DNA from: Paractinoplanes brasiliensis
Lineage (GTDB): Bacteria; Actinomycetota; Actinomycetes; Mycobacteriales; Micromonosporaceae
NCBI RefSeq assembly: GCF_004362215.1
Contig: NZ_SNWR01000001.1
Coordinates: forward strand, 6,306,001-6,370,000
Direction of reading: 5' to 3'
DNA: 64,000 nt
Positions 17,210 through 25,153 of this stretch are shown piece by piece. The notes under the pieces were generated by a model, which was not told the DNA's origin, did no database searches, and saw only the letters and a program-made list of their open reading frames with translations. The position numbers were made by a program, and so were the translations under genes. Positions within the stretch are counted from its first letter, which is position 1. Each line of letters begins with the position of its first letter.

Positions 17210-17252
17210 GGAGCCCGGGGGCGGCGACGGGGGACGCCTGCCCCCGGGCTCC
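17210..17252 (-). terminator. Hairpin terminator after the ABC exporter operon
   Basis: Perfect 13-bp inverted repeat, GGAGCCCGGGGGC (17210-17222) and GCCCCCGGGCTCC (17240-17252), with a 17-nt loop. It starts 17 bp after the permease stop and insulates that operon from the thioesterase promoter just beyond it. Confidence 0.65.
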
Positions 17253-17268
17253 GGCCGCAGGCCCGCGA

Positions 17269-19656
17269 TCATCCCGTCCGCGGGCGCATCACGTTCCACG
17301 TCACGAAGGCGCTCGCGGCCGTCGCCATGGCCAGGCTGCCGAGGACGGCCCAGGCCAGGGTGCCGCCGCTGAGGTTCATCGACACCGGCGTCCCGACCTC
17401 CGCGCTCAGCCCGGAGGCCACGCCGGCCAGCGGCGGCAGGGTGGCCAGCAGACCCAGCGCCGAGCCGATGATCACCAGCAGCCCGGTCTCGCCGAGCGAG
17501 AAGCGCAGCAGCTGACGGCGGGTGCCGCCGGCCGACCTCATCACCTCGAAGTCGGTGCGCCGCCCGTATCCCGCCATCGCCATGCTGTTGGCCACGGCCA
17601 GGCCGCTGTAGCCGACCGCCACCACCGTGAGCATCATGGCCAGGCTGTTCGTGAGCTTGGCGTCGGTGTTGTACTCCTTCAGCGCGTACTGTTCCGCGTC
17701 CTGCAGCCGGGCGCCCGCGCTCAGTTTCACCGGAGCATGGCCGGCGGGCAGGAAGATGTTGTCCGTCATCGCCGTCGGGTCGTGCTGACGGACCGTGTCC
17801 CGCGACAGCACGAACGAACCACGCGCCTGGTCGGGCGGCAGCACCTGGGCCACCCGCAACGGGGCGCTGAGGCCGTCGCGGAACCGGACGGTCACCGTCG
17901 CGCCGGCCTGCACCTTCAGGTACTTCGCCACGGTCGTGTCGAGAACCGCCTCACCCGGTCGTGACCAGCGCGGATCCCGGGACCCGACCCCGTCGATCAC
18001 CGCGGTGCCACCGCCCGGCCGGGCGACGAACAAGCGGGTCGGCAGCGCGGCCCGGCCGACCGGGTTCTCCTCGACCACCGCGTCGCTCAGCGCGGGGGCG
18101 TTGCCGGGATCGATGAGCACCTGCCCGGCCAGCTGCTTGGTGGTCTCGGCGGGGTAGGCCGTCCGCATGGTGTCGACGAGCCCGCTGATCAGCACGGCGA
18201 AGCCGACCGCGACGATCACCGGCGCCGCGGTGGAGGCGGCTCGCCTGGTCGCGTTGAGCAGCTCGGCCCGGATGAGCATCGAGCTCGCGCCGGACGACCC
18301 GCGGGTGAACGGCGCCGTCGCCAGGCGGGCGATCGGGCCGATGACGATCGGCGCCAGCAGCGCGGCGGCGGCGATCAGGCACATCGACGTCGCGATGGCC
18401 AGGTTGACGCGGCGGTCCGCGCCGCCGGCAGCGGTCATGAACGCCAGCACGACACCGACTCCGAAGATCGCCAGTCCGGCGATCCACCGGCCCCGGCTCA
18501 TCGGGCGCTGCTCCGCCGCGGCGTCGCGCAGCGCCTCGATCGGCGCCACCCGGGCGGCCGAGCGGCTGGCCACGAAGGCGCCCAGCGCCGCGACCCCGGT
18601 GCCGATCGCGGTGGCGACCAGCAACGGCCAGGCCGAGATGATGATCCGGGAATCGGGTGGCGTGACGTCGAGCCGGTCGAGCGACGCCAGCATCGCCGGC
18701 GCGCCGATGACGCCGGCCACGCAGCCGGCGGCCGAGCCGAGCAGGCCGACGATGACCGCCTCGCCGAGCACCATGCGGCGGATCTGGCGTGGGTCGGCCC
18801 CGATGGTGCGCAGCAGCCCGATCTCGCGGCGGCGTTGCGCCGTGGCCAGTGCCAGGGTGGCCGCGACCACGAAGATCGTGGTGAACAGCGCCATGATCGC
18901 CAGGGCGGCGACCAGCTGGGCGCCCAGGAACCGCTTGTGGGTGATGAACCCCGGCTCCACGACACCACGGGCGTCGCCGGTCAGTGCGGAGCCGCTCTCG
19001 CCGAGGATCTCGCCGGCCCGGCCGGCGACCGCCGGAACCGCGGAGCCCTGCGGCACCAGCAGCCCGATCGTGGTCACCCCGGTGTCCCGGCGGGCGGCCT
19101 CGGCGTCGGTGAAGTAGAAGCCCTCGCCGTCCGTCGTCCCGCTGACCGTGAAGGTGTGCACGCCGTCGGCGAGTCCGATGGTCAGAGCGGAGCCGGTCCG
19201 CGCCCCGACCCCGGCGCCGGCCACCACCTCGGTGCTGGTTGCCGGAGCGCGCCCGGAGACCAGCTTGTACGGCGCCAGCCGGGCGCTGGCCCAGCCGTGC
19301 CCGGCCTCGGTCGCCGCCTCGTCGGCCACCGGCTCGCCGTCGGCGAAGGCCTGGGCGTAGAAGTTGCGATCGACGATCGCGGCCTCGACACCGTCGATGC
19401 CTTCGAGCTGACGGACCAGGTCGGCGGCCTGGCTCTCGGTCCACGGAACGCGGTCCCCGGCGGCGCCCGCCTGGTTGACCGCCTGGTTCGACACCACCAG
19501 AACCGCGCTTCCGGCCACACGCGGGTGGGGGCGTGGACGCCCCGAGTCGTAGAGGATCAGGGTGACGGCGATCAGGCCGACACCGACAACGACGGCGAGG
19601 AACGTGGCGAGGAACGCCCGCCAGTGCTCACGAATGTTGGCAGCGGCCAGCATCAT
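17269..19656 (-). CDS. ABC transporter permease, FtsX/MacB-type
   Basis: 795 aa membrane protein. An N-terminal helix (about 14-36) is followed by an extracytoplasmic domain. The first FtsX block (about 245-365) includes the cytoplasmic REIGLLRTIGADPRQIRRMVLGEAVIVG loop. A middle helix pair and second extracytoplasmic domain come next. A second FtsX block at the C-terminus includes EVMRSAGGTRRQLLRFSLGE. The duplicated FtsX layout with large outer domains is that of MacB/BceB-like permeases that move peptides or lipids, or sense envelope stress. The ATG overlaps the ATPase stop by 4 bp (ATGA). Divergent from a two-component system, an arrangement common for antibiotic self-resistance modules. 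Confidence 0.88.
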   Translation of the reverse strand: MMLAAANIREHWRAFLATFLAVVVGVGLIAVTLILYDSGRPRPHPRVAGSAVLVVSNQAVNQAGAAGDRVPWTESQAADLVRQLEGIDGVEAAIVDRNFYAQAFADGEPVADEAATEAGHGWASARLAPYKLVSGRAPATSTEVVAGAGVGARTGSALTIGLADGVHTFTVSGTTDGEGFYFTDAEAARRDTGVTTIGLLVPQGSAVPAVAGRAGEILGESGSALTGDARGVVEPGFITHKRFLGAQLVAALAIMALFTTIFVVAATLALATAQRRREIGLLRTIGADPRQIRRMVLGEAVIVGLLGSAAGCVAGVIGAPAMLASLDRLDVTPPDSRIIISAWPLLVATAIGTGVAALGAFVASRSAARVAPIEALRDAAAEQRPMSRGRWIAGLAIFGVGVVLAFMTAAGGADRRVNLAIATSMCLIAAAALLAPIVIGPIARLATAPFTRGSSGASSMLIRAELLNATRRAASTAAPVIVAVGFAVLISGLVDTMRTAYPAETTKQLAGQVLIDPGNAPALSDAVVEENPVGRAALPTRLFVARPGGGTAVIDGVGSRDPRWSRPGEAVLDTTVAKYLKVQAGATVTVRFRDGLSAPLRVAQVLPPDQARGSFVLSRDTVRQHDPTAMTDNIFLPAGHAPVKLSAGARLQDAEQYALKEYNTDAKLTNSLAMMLTVVAVGYSGLAVANSMAMAGYGRRTDFEVMRSAGGTRRQLLRFSLGETGLLVIIGSALGLLATLPPLAGVASGLSAEVGTPVSMNLSGGTLAWAVLGSLAMATAASAFVTWNVMRPRTG

Positions 19657-20417
19657 GCCTCCAGCCGGGCCATCTGGGCGGCGATCCGGGCGGGTCTCGA
19701 CGCGTCCGCCGGGTCGAGCGCCATCCGGTCGGCGATCCGGCCGTCCTTCAGGAAGATCACCACATCGGCGTACGACGCGGCGACCGGATCGTGGGTGACC
19801 ATGAGCGTCGTCTGGGCCTGCTGGTCGACCAGCAGACGCAGCAGCGCCAGCACCTCCCGCGAGGTCTTGGTGTCGAGCGCGCCGGTCGGCTCGTCGGCGA
19901 ACAGCACGTCGGGCCGGGTGATCAGCGCGCGGGCCAGCGCGACCCGCTGCTGCTGACCGCCGGAGAGCTCGCTCGGCCGGTGCCCGGCACGCTCACCCAG
20001 GCCGACCGCGGCCAGCGCCCGGGCCACCTCGGCGCGGTCGGCGCGACGGCCGGCGAAGCGCAGCGGCAGCTCCACGTTCTGCGCCGCGGTCAGCGACGCG
20101 ACCAGGTTGAAGGCCTGGAAAACGAAGCCGATTCGGTCCCGCCGCAGCGCTGTCCGGCGGCGCTCGTCCATCCCGCTGATGTCGTCGCCGGCCACGAAGA
20201 TCTGCCCCGAGGTGGGCTCGTCCAGGCCGGCGGCGCATTGCAGAAGGGTGGACTTGCCGGAGCCGGACGGCCCCATGATGGCGGTGAAGGAGCCCGTGGC
20301 AAAACCGATGGACACCCCGTCCAGCGCCTGCACCGCCTGGGTTCCCCGGTGGTAGACCTTGTGCACGGCACGCAGCTCCACCGCCGTCGCCAAGGACGAA
20401 TCTCGCGTCGCAGTCAT
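19653..20417 (-). CDS. ABC transporter ATP-binding protein, MacB/LolD-type
   Basis: 254 aa. Walker A GPSGSGKST (about 49-57), Q-loop in GFVFQAFNLVASLTA, ABC signature LSGGQQQRVALARAL, Walker B VLFADEPTGALD and H-loop VTHDPVAA. The GFVFQxFNL form and lack of fused membrane domain match the ATPase partners of FtsX-like permeases. Starts at ATG 20417 and is directly coupled to the permease. Likely exports the lipopeptide or protects the producer's membrane; inference from position in the cluster. Confidence 0.93.
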   Translation of the reverse strand: MTATRDSSLATAVELRAVHKVYHRGTQAVQALDGVSIGFATGSFTAIMGPSGSGKSTLLQCAAGLDEPTSGQIFVAGDDISGMDERRRTALRRDRIGFVFQAFNLVASLTAAQNVELPLRFAGRRADRAEVARALAAVGLGERAGHRPSELSGGQQQRVALARALITRPDVLFADEPTGALDTKTSREVLALLRLLVDQQAQTTLMVTHDPVAASYADVVIFLKDGRIADRMALDPADASRPARIAAQMARLEA

Positions 20418-20509
20418 ACCCCCTATCCGACCGTATCGGGCGTTCTGTGGTCACTGATCCCAGAGATAGTCTTTAAGGTAGAGTCCGCACTACCGCGGCG
20501 AATTTGCCG
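20418..20509. promoter_or_regulatory. Divergent promoter region, ABC exporter and two-component system
   Basis: About 90 bp between divergent starts, more AT-rich than the flanks (for example TAGTCTTTAAGGTAGAG at 20467-20483). Reading leftward there is a weak repeat CGATACGG ... GGATAGGG with about 10-bp spacing just before the ATPase start. It resembles the TATAG repeats only loosely. A site for the response regulator itself is plausible here. Confidence 0.4.
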
Positions 20510-21757
20510 ATGGCCTACCGTGGCAGGGTGCGCAGCCGCCGGACAGCTTGGCAGGCGATGGCCCTGGAGCCGGTGGGCTTCCTCACCTCGGCCTGGCCCT
20601 GGCGAGCCCTGTTGTACCTGGTCTCCGGCGTGTTCACCGGCGCCCTGGCCTTGGTCCTGTTCGTCGTGCTGGTCACCGTCGGCCTGGCCACCGCCGTCGC
20701 GCTCGTCGGGGTCGTGCTGTTGCTGGCCGCCGTGCTGATGGCACTGCCCTTCGCGCGCCTGGAACGCCGTCGGCTGCGACTGGTCGATCTGGACGGCATC
20801 CAGGATCCGCACCGCCCGCCCGGGGCGCCGGGGCTCCGCGCGTGGGTGCGCACCCGCCTGGCCGAGCCGGCGACCTGGCGCGAGCTGGTCCTGATGATGG
20901 TCTCGCTGACCGCACTCTGGCTGGTCGACCTCGCCGTGCTCGGCCTGGCCTTCGTGGTGCCGCAGCAGTTCATCAGCGCCCCGTTCGACGACCCGGCGAC
21001 CTGGCCCTGGGCCGTGCTGGGGGTGCTGTTGCTGCTCGCCGCCCCGTTCTCGCTGACCGCCTGGGCGGGCGCCCGCGCGACGCTGTGCCGGATCGTTCTC
21101 GCGCCCCGCGACACCGAGGTCGACCCGGACCTCAAGGAGGTCAGCGAGTCGCGGGCCCGGCTGCTCGACGCGTTCGAGGCCGAACGGGCCCGCATCGAAC
21201 GCGACCTGCACGACGGCGCGCAGCAGCGGCTCGTCTCGCTCAGCATGACGCTCGGCATGATGGCCCTCGACGTGCCCGACGGGTCCCCGCTGCGCGGGCG
21301 GATCGAGTCGGCGCAGGAACAGCTCACCCTGGCGCTGGCCGAGCTGCGCCAGCTGGTCCGCGGACTCAACCCGCAGGTGCTCACCGACAACGGGCTGGTG
21401 GCGGCGATAGAGGAAGCGGTCAGCCGGTTCCCGGTGCCGGTCACGCTCGACCTGCGACTCGCCGGACGGCTCCCGCAGCCGGTCGAGACGGCCGCCTACT
21501 ATGCCATCACCGAGGCGCTGGCCAACGTGGCCAAGCACAGCAACGCCACCCGGGTCGAGCTGGTCGGGCGGCATCACGCCGACATCCTTGTCCTCGAGGT
21601 GAGGGACGACGGCGCCGGCGGCGCGGACGCCTCCGGCGGCACCGGGCTGACCGGCCTGGCGGACCGGCTCGCGGTGCTCGACGGGCGCATGCGGGTGTCC
21701 AGCCCGCCGGGTGGCCCGACTCTCGTACTGATGGAGATTCCATGCCCCTTCGGGTGA
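20510..21757 (+). CDS. Sensor histidine kinase (HisKA_3/NarX-type)
   Basis: 415 aa from ATG 20510; a TTG six bases earlier is an alternative. The N-terminal half has four likely transmembrane helices in two pairs (about 24-75 and 125-195) with little outside the membrane, so it probably senses within the membrane or via the ABC exporter. Dimerisation/phosphoacceptor motif ERARIERDLHDGAQQRL with His234, then the HATPase part ending with DDGAGGADASGGTGLTGLADRL. The gene overlaps the response regulator start by 16 bp. With the divergent ABC exporter this looks like a stress-sensing resistance unit. Confidence 0.9.
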   Translation: MAYRGRVRSRRTAWQAMALEPVGFLTSAWPWRALLYLVSGVFTGALALVLFVVLVTVGLATAVALVGVVLLLAAVLMALPFARLERRRLRLVDLDGIQDPHRPPGAPGLRAWVRTRLAEPATWRELVLMMVSLTALWLVDLAVLGLAFVVPQQFISAPFDDPATWPWAVLGVLLLLAAPFSLTAWAGARATLCRIVLAPRDTEVDPDLKEVSESRARLLDAFEAERARIERDLHDGAQQRLVSLSMTLGMMALDVPDGSPLRGRIESAQEQLTLALAELRQLVRGLNPQVLTDNGLVAAIEEAVSRFPVPVTLDLRLAGRLPQPVETAAYYAITEALANVAKHSNATRVELVGRHHADILVLEVRDDGAGGADASGGTGLTGLADRLAVLDGRMRVSSPPGGPTLVLMEIPCPFG

Positions 21758-22389
21758 CCCTGGCCGAGGACTCGACGCTGCTGCGCGAGGGTCTGGTGAG
21801 CATCCTCGGCCGGTTCGGGCACGACGTCATCGACGCGGTGGGCGACGCCGACGCGCTGACCGAGGCCGTCCAGGCCCGCCGTCCGGACATCATCATCACC
21901 GACGTCCGGATGCCGCCCGGAAACGCCAACGACGGGCTGCGGGCCGCCGTACGCCTGCGCCAGTCCTTCCCCGGCCTGCCCGTCCTGGTCCTCAGCCAGT
22001 TCGTCGACCAGTCGTACGCGGCCCAGCTGCTGGACTCCGACAACGGCGACGGCGTCGGGTACCTGCTCAAGGACCGGGTCGGCGCGGTGGTGGAGTTCAA
22101 CGCCGCCGTGGAACAGGTCGCGGCCGGGCAGACCGTCGTGGACTCCGAAGTGGTCCGCCAGCTGATCAGCCGGCGCCCCGACCCGCGGCAACGGCTGACC
22201 GCCCGCGAGCTCGAGGTCCTGGCGCTGATGGCGGAGGGCCGCTCCAACGACACGATCGGCAAACGGCTGCGGGTCACGGACGCGGCGGTCAACAAGCACA
22301 TCGGCAACATCTTCAGCAAGCTCGACCTGCCGACCACGACCGACGGCCACCGGCGGGTGCTCGCGGTGCTGGCCTACCTGCGGAGCTGA
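21742..22389 (+). CDS. NarL/LuxR-family response regulator
   Basis: 215 aa. Receiver domain with AED at 8-10, phosphorylation site Asp54 (IITDVRMP) and LLKD lysine. C-terminal LuxR helix-turn-helix with LTARELEVLALMAEGRSNDTIGKRL and VNKHIGNIFSKLDL. The ATG at 21742 lies inside the end of the kinase gene, so the two are coupled. Its end overlaps the convergent flavin reductase gene by 16 bp with no terminator between them. It probably controls the divergent ABC operon and possibly cluster genes. Confidence 0.92.
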   Translation: MPLRVTLAEDSTLLREGLVSILGRFGHDVIDAVGDADALTEAVQARRPDIIITDVRMPPGNANDGLRAAVRLRQSFPGLPVLVLSQFVDQSYAAQLLDSDNGDGVGYLLKDRVGAVVEFNAAVEQVAAGQTVVDSEVVRQLISRRPDPRQRLTARELEVLALMAEGRSNDTIGKRLRVTDAAVNKHIGNIFSKLDLPTTTDGHRRVLAVLAYLRS

Positions 22390-22937
22390 GCCGCGGGGGC
22401 CGCGGCCCGCGCGCCGGCCGACAGATCGCGGAACCCGCCGTCGAAGAAGAGCAGCGGCTCGCCCGCCTCGGGCGTGTGCCGGGCCGAGACCACCTGGCCG
22501 ATCACGATCGTGTGGTCGCCACCGGGGATCACGTCCCGGACGACCGAGTCGATCCAGGCCAGGGCGCCGGTGAGCAGCGGCGCGCCGGTTGACGGTGACG
22601 CCTGCCAGTCCACCCCGGCGAACTTGTCCGGCTGGGACGTGGCGAAGTGCCGGCCCAGCGACTCCTGGCGGGCACTGAGGATGTTCGTGGCGAAGGAGCC
22701 GGCCCGTACGATCCGGGCCAGGCTGCGGCCGCGGTTCGACGCGGACACCATGACCAGCGGCGGGTCCAGCGACAGCGACGCGAACGACTGACAGGTGAAA
22801 CCGACCGGCCCCTCGTCCTGGGCGGTGACGACGGTGACGCCGGTGCAGAACCGGCCCGTCGTCCGGCGGAAAGCCCGCTCGTCGATCCCGGGCGCCGGTG
22901 ATGCGCTCGGCGGAACAGACCCGGCTGCGGTGTCCAT
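22374..22937 (-). CDS. Flavin reductase (HpaC/DIM6-like)
   Basis: 187 aa. Typical small flavin reductase-like fold: FRRTTGRFCTGVTVVTAQ, GFTCQSFASLSLDPPLVMVSASNRGRS and FATNILSARQESLGRHFA, then a C-terminal IVIGQVVSARH strand. Such enzymes reduce FMN or FAD with NAD(P)H and hand it to a partner monooxygenase. The luciferase-like monooxygenase at 60980 in the same cluster is an obvious partner. Start ATG 22937 lies only 23 bp after a TATAGGG element, so its mRNA leader would be very short. It is divergent from the main biosynthetic operon. Confidence 0.88.
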   Translation of the reverse strand: MDTAAGSVPPSASPAPGIDERAFRRTTGRFCTGVTVVTAQDEGPVGFTCQSFASLSLDPPLVMVSASNRGRSLARIVRAGSFATNILSARQESLGRHFATSQPDKFAGVDWQASPSTGAPLLTGALAWIDSVVRDVIPGGDHTIVIGQVVSARHTPEAGEPLLFFDGGFRDLSAGARAAAPAAQLRR

Positions 22938-22960
22938 GGCTGCGACGGTGTGCGCCGTCC

Positions 22961-22978
22961 CTATAACTCGCCTATAGC
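22961..22978 (-). promoter_or_regulatory. TATAG-type 11-bp repeat before the flavin reductase gene
   Basis: Reading leftward, CTATAGGCGAG is followed directly by TTATAGGGACG: two TATAGG units 11 bp apart (plus-strand CTATA at 22972 and 22961). The unit near the start codon may double as the -10 box. Confidence 0.55.
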
Positions 22979-22990
22979 GCCACCGCCCCG

Positions 22991-23012
22991 GACGTCTATA
23001 GGAACGCGATAT
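22991..23012 (+). promoter_or_regulatory. TATAG-type element before the main biosynthetic operon
   Basis: GACGTCTATAGGAACG followed 11 bp after TATAG by the weaker GATAT. The core CGTCTATAG[A/G]AACG is shared with the thioesterase operon promoter. It lies about 60-70 bp before the first gene of the NRPS operon and faces the flavin reductase repeat. Confidence 0.5.
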
Positions 23013-23061
23013 CCCGCCGCCGGAATCTTCGACGCGTAGAGCCGCGACGCCGTCCGGGAGC

Positions 23062-24804
23062 GTGAGTCGATTGTCACCGACCCTTGCTGGTCACCAGGCC
23101 GGGCCCGGCGCCGATGAACTCGAGCGCCGGCTCGGCGACCCGTGGGATCCGGCCAACCCGCTCGGCTTCGACCGGGTCCTGGCCGCGGACGAGCGCGAGG
23201 AGATGTTCGGCGACGGCGAGCGGGCGCTCGACGGTTACGGCCTGAACGCCGAGTTCGTGCCGGCGGAGCTGGGCGGCCGGCTCACCGGGATGGATCGGAT
23301 GGTGGACGTGCTGCGGGCCGTCTACCGGCGTGATCCCTGCCTCGGCCTGGGATACGGCACGAGCTCCTTCATCGCGGCGGTCAACGTGTGGACCGCCGGT
23401 GACGCCGTCCAGCAGCTCACCGTGGCCGACCTGCTGCTGACCAACCGCAAGATCGCCTGCGCGTACCACGAGCTGGCGCACGGCAACGACATGGCGGGCA
23501 CGGAGCTGGCCGCCCGGCCCGGCGACGACCGGCTGCTGCTGCGGGGACGCAAAGAGGTCGTCACCAACATCGAGCGGGCCGACGCGCTGGTGCTGTTCGC
23601 GCGCACCGACCCCGGGCCGGGCAGCCGCAGCCACTCCCTGTTCTTCCTCGAGAAGGACACGCTGCCGGCCGGCGGCTACCGCTACCTGCCCCGGTTCCGC
23701 AGCGCCGGCATGCGCGGCGTGCAACTGGGCGGCATGGAGTTCCGGGACTGCCCCGTCGGCCCGTCGAGCCTGCTCGGCCCGGCGGGGCACGGACTGGAGA
23801 CCGCCGTACGGGCGTTTCAGCTGACCCGCACCGCCCTGCCCGCGATGACGACCGGCCTGCTCGACACCGGGCTGCGGGTGACCCTGCGGCACGTGCTGAA
23901 CCGGCGGCTGTACGGCCGGCCGGTCGCGGAGCTGCCGCAGGTCCGTTCCGTGCTTGTCAACGCGTTCGCCGACCTGCTGATGTGCGAGGCGATGGCCCGG
24001 GCCGGCCTGCGCGCGCTGCACCTGCTGCCGGAGGAGACCAGCGTGTACGCCCCGGCGGTCAAGTTCGGCCTGGCCCAGCCGCTGCTGGAGGCGATGCAGC
24101 AGCTGGCCGGGGTGCTCGGGGCGGAGTTCTATCTGCGCGACGGCCCGCACGCGATCTTCCAGAAGCTCGTCCGGGACATCAAGCCCGTCGCCTTCGCGCA
24201 CATCGCCCGCGCGGTCTGCCAGGCCACGATCCTGCCGCAGCTGCCGCTGCTGGCCCGGCGCTCCTGGCGCGACGGCGAACCGGCGCCGGACGCGCTGTTC
24301 CGGCCCGGCGCCGCGCTGCCACCCCTGGCTTTCGAGCGGCTGCGGGTCAGCGCCGGTGGCCGGGACCACTTCGCCCCCTCGCTGGCCGCGGGCCTGACAG
24401 CGCTCGGTTCACCCACCGACCCGCAGGTGCGCGAGGTGGCCCGCCTGGCGGCCGGGTTCGCGGCCGAGCTCCAGGCGTTGCGGGCCGCATGCGCCGAGCT
24501 GAATCCGCGCCGGCTCTCGTTCCCGGCCGGCGTGGACGCGAACGAGCTGCCCGCCCGATACGTCCGGGTGCTGATGGCCACGGCCTGTTTCGAGCTGTGG
24601 CGCCACCATCACACGACCGGCCACGGCTTCCTGGCGGAACCCGCCTGGGCGCTGGCCGTCCTCACCCGCCTCGCCGCGACCGGCGGACCGGCGCCGGTCC
24701 TGCCGCCGGAGGTCGAGGGGCGGATGTTCGCCGAGCTGCTCGACCGGCACGAGGCCGGCCGAAGCTTCGGCCTGGCCGACGGCTCGCGGACGACCGCGGG
24801 CTGA
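23062..24804 (+). CDS. Acyl-CoA dehydrogenase-like flavoprotein (acyl chain desaturase 2)
   Basis: 580 aa from GTG 23062; a TTG at 23071, ten bases after GGGAG, may be the true start. Paralogue of the 563-aa dehydrogenase at 12892, with the same large-ACAD plan: YHELAHGNDMAGTELAA, RGRKEVVTNIERADALVLFARTD, FFLEKDTL, FQLTRTALPAM and a C-terminal helical extension. Two such enzymes with an FAAL and free ACP is the set-up of ramoplanin/enduracidin-type clusters, where they make a 2,4-dienoyl chain; the same outcome is inferred here. First gene of the main operon, 33 bp before the ACP gene. Confidence 0.85.
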   Translation: MSRLSPTLAGHQAGPGADELERRLGDPWDPANPLGFDRVLAADEREEMFGDGERALDGYGLNAEFVPAELGGRLTGMDRMVDVLRAVYRRDPCLGLGYGTSSFIAAVNVWTAGDAVQQLTVADLLLTNRKIACAYHELAHGNDMAGTELAARPGDDRLLLRGRKEVVTNIERADALVLFARTDPGPGSRSHSLFFLEKDTLPAGGYRYLPRFRSAGMRGVQLGGMEFRDCPVGPSSLLGPAGHGLETAVRAFQLTRTALPAMTTGLLDTGLRVTLRHVLNRRLYGRPVAELPQVRSVLVNAFADLLMCEAMARAGLRALHLLPEETSVYAPAVKFGLAQPLLEAMQQLAGVLGAEFYLRDGPHAIFQKLVRDIKPVAFAHIARAVCQATILPQLPLLARRSWRDGEPAPDALFRPGAALPPLAFERLRVSAGGRDHFAPSLAAGLTALGSPTDPQVREVARLAAGFAAELQALRAACAELNPRRLSFPAGVDANELPARYVRVLMATACFELWRHHHTTGHGFLAEPAWALAVLTRLAATGGPAPVLPPEVEGRMFAELLDRHEAGRSFGLADGSRTTAG

Positions 24805-24837
24805 CCGGAATCCCGACCTCTGATGGAGGAATCTGCT

Positions 24838-25110
24838 GTGGACGACATGCTTGTGTCCGGATCGGCCCCGGCCTCGTCGCAGGACGACCTGCGGCGGTGG
24901 CTGACCGCCCGGGTGGCGGACTACCTGGAGTGCCCCGCCGAGGGCATCGACCCGCTGGTGCCGCTGGGCGAGTACGGCCTCGACTCCGTGGTGGCGCTGG
25001 CGGTGGCCGGCGAGATCGAGGACCACCTGAACGTCACCCTCGACTCGACAGTGCTGTGGGACCACCCCTCGATCGACGCGCTCGCCCGGTACCTGCATCC
25101 GACCGACTGA
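24838..25110 (+). CDS. Acyl carrier protein for the lipid starter
   Basis: 90 aa from GTG 24838, chosen because GGAGGA lies seven bases upstream (a longer frame from ATG 24823 would start inside that RBS). Single carrier-protein fold with phosphopantetheine site GLDSVVAL (Ser in LDS), DYLECPAEGIDP in helix I region and DHPSIDALARYL near the end. It should receive the acyl chain from the FAAL, hold it for desaturation by the two dehydrogenases, and deliver it to the starter condensation domain of the NRPS encoded 43 bp downstream. Confidence 0.92.
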   Translation: MDDMLVSGSAPASSQDDLRRWLTARVADYLECPAEGIDPLVPLGEYGLDSVVALAVAGEIEDHLNVTLDSTVLWDHPSIDALARYLHPTD

Positions 25111-25153
25111 CCCGGCCCTCGCCGACCGTTCGCGCCGTACGAAGGGGAAATCC

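Noticed and set aside
20418..20509. A fifth TATAG-type operator before the ABC operon
   Set aside because: Only CGATACGG/GGATAGGG with about 10-bp spacing is present, too far from the other sites to include.
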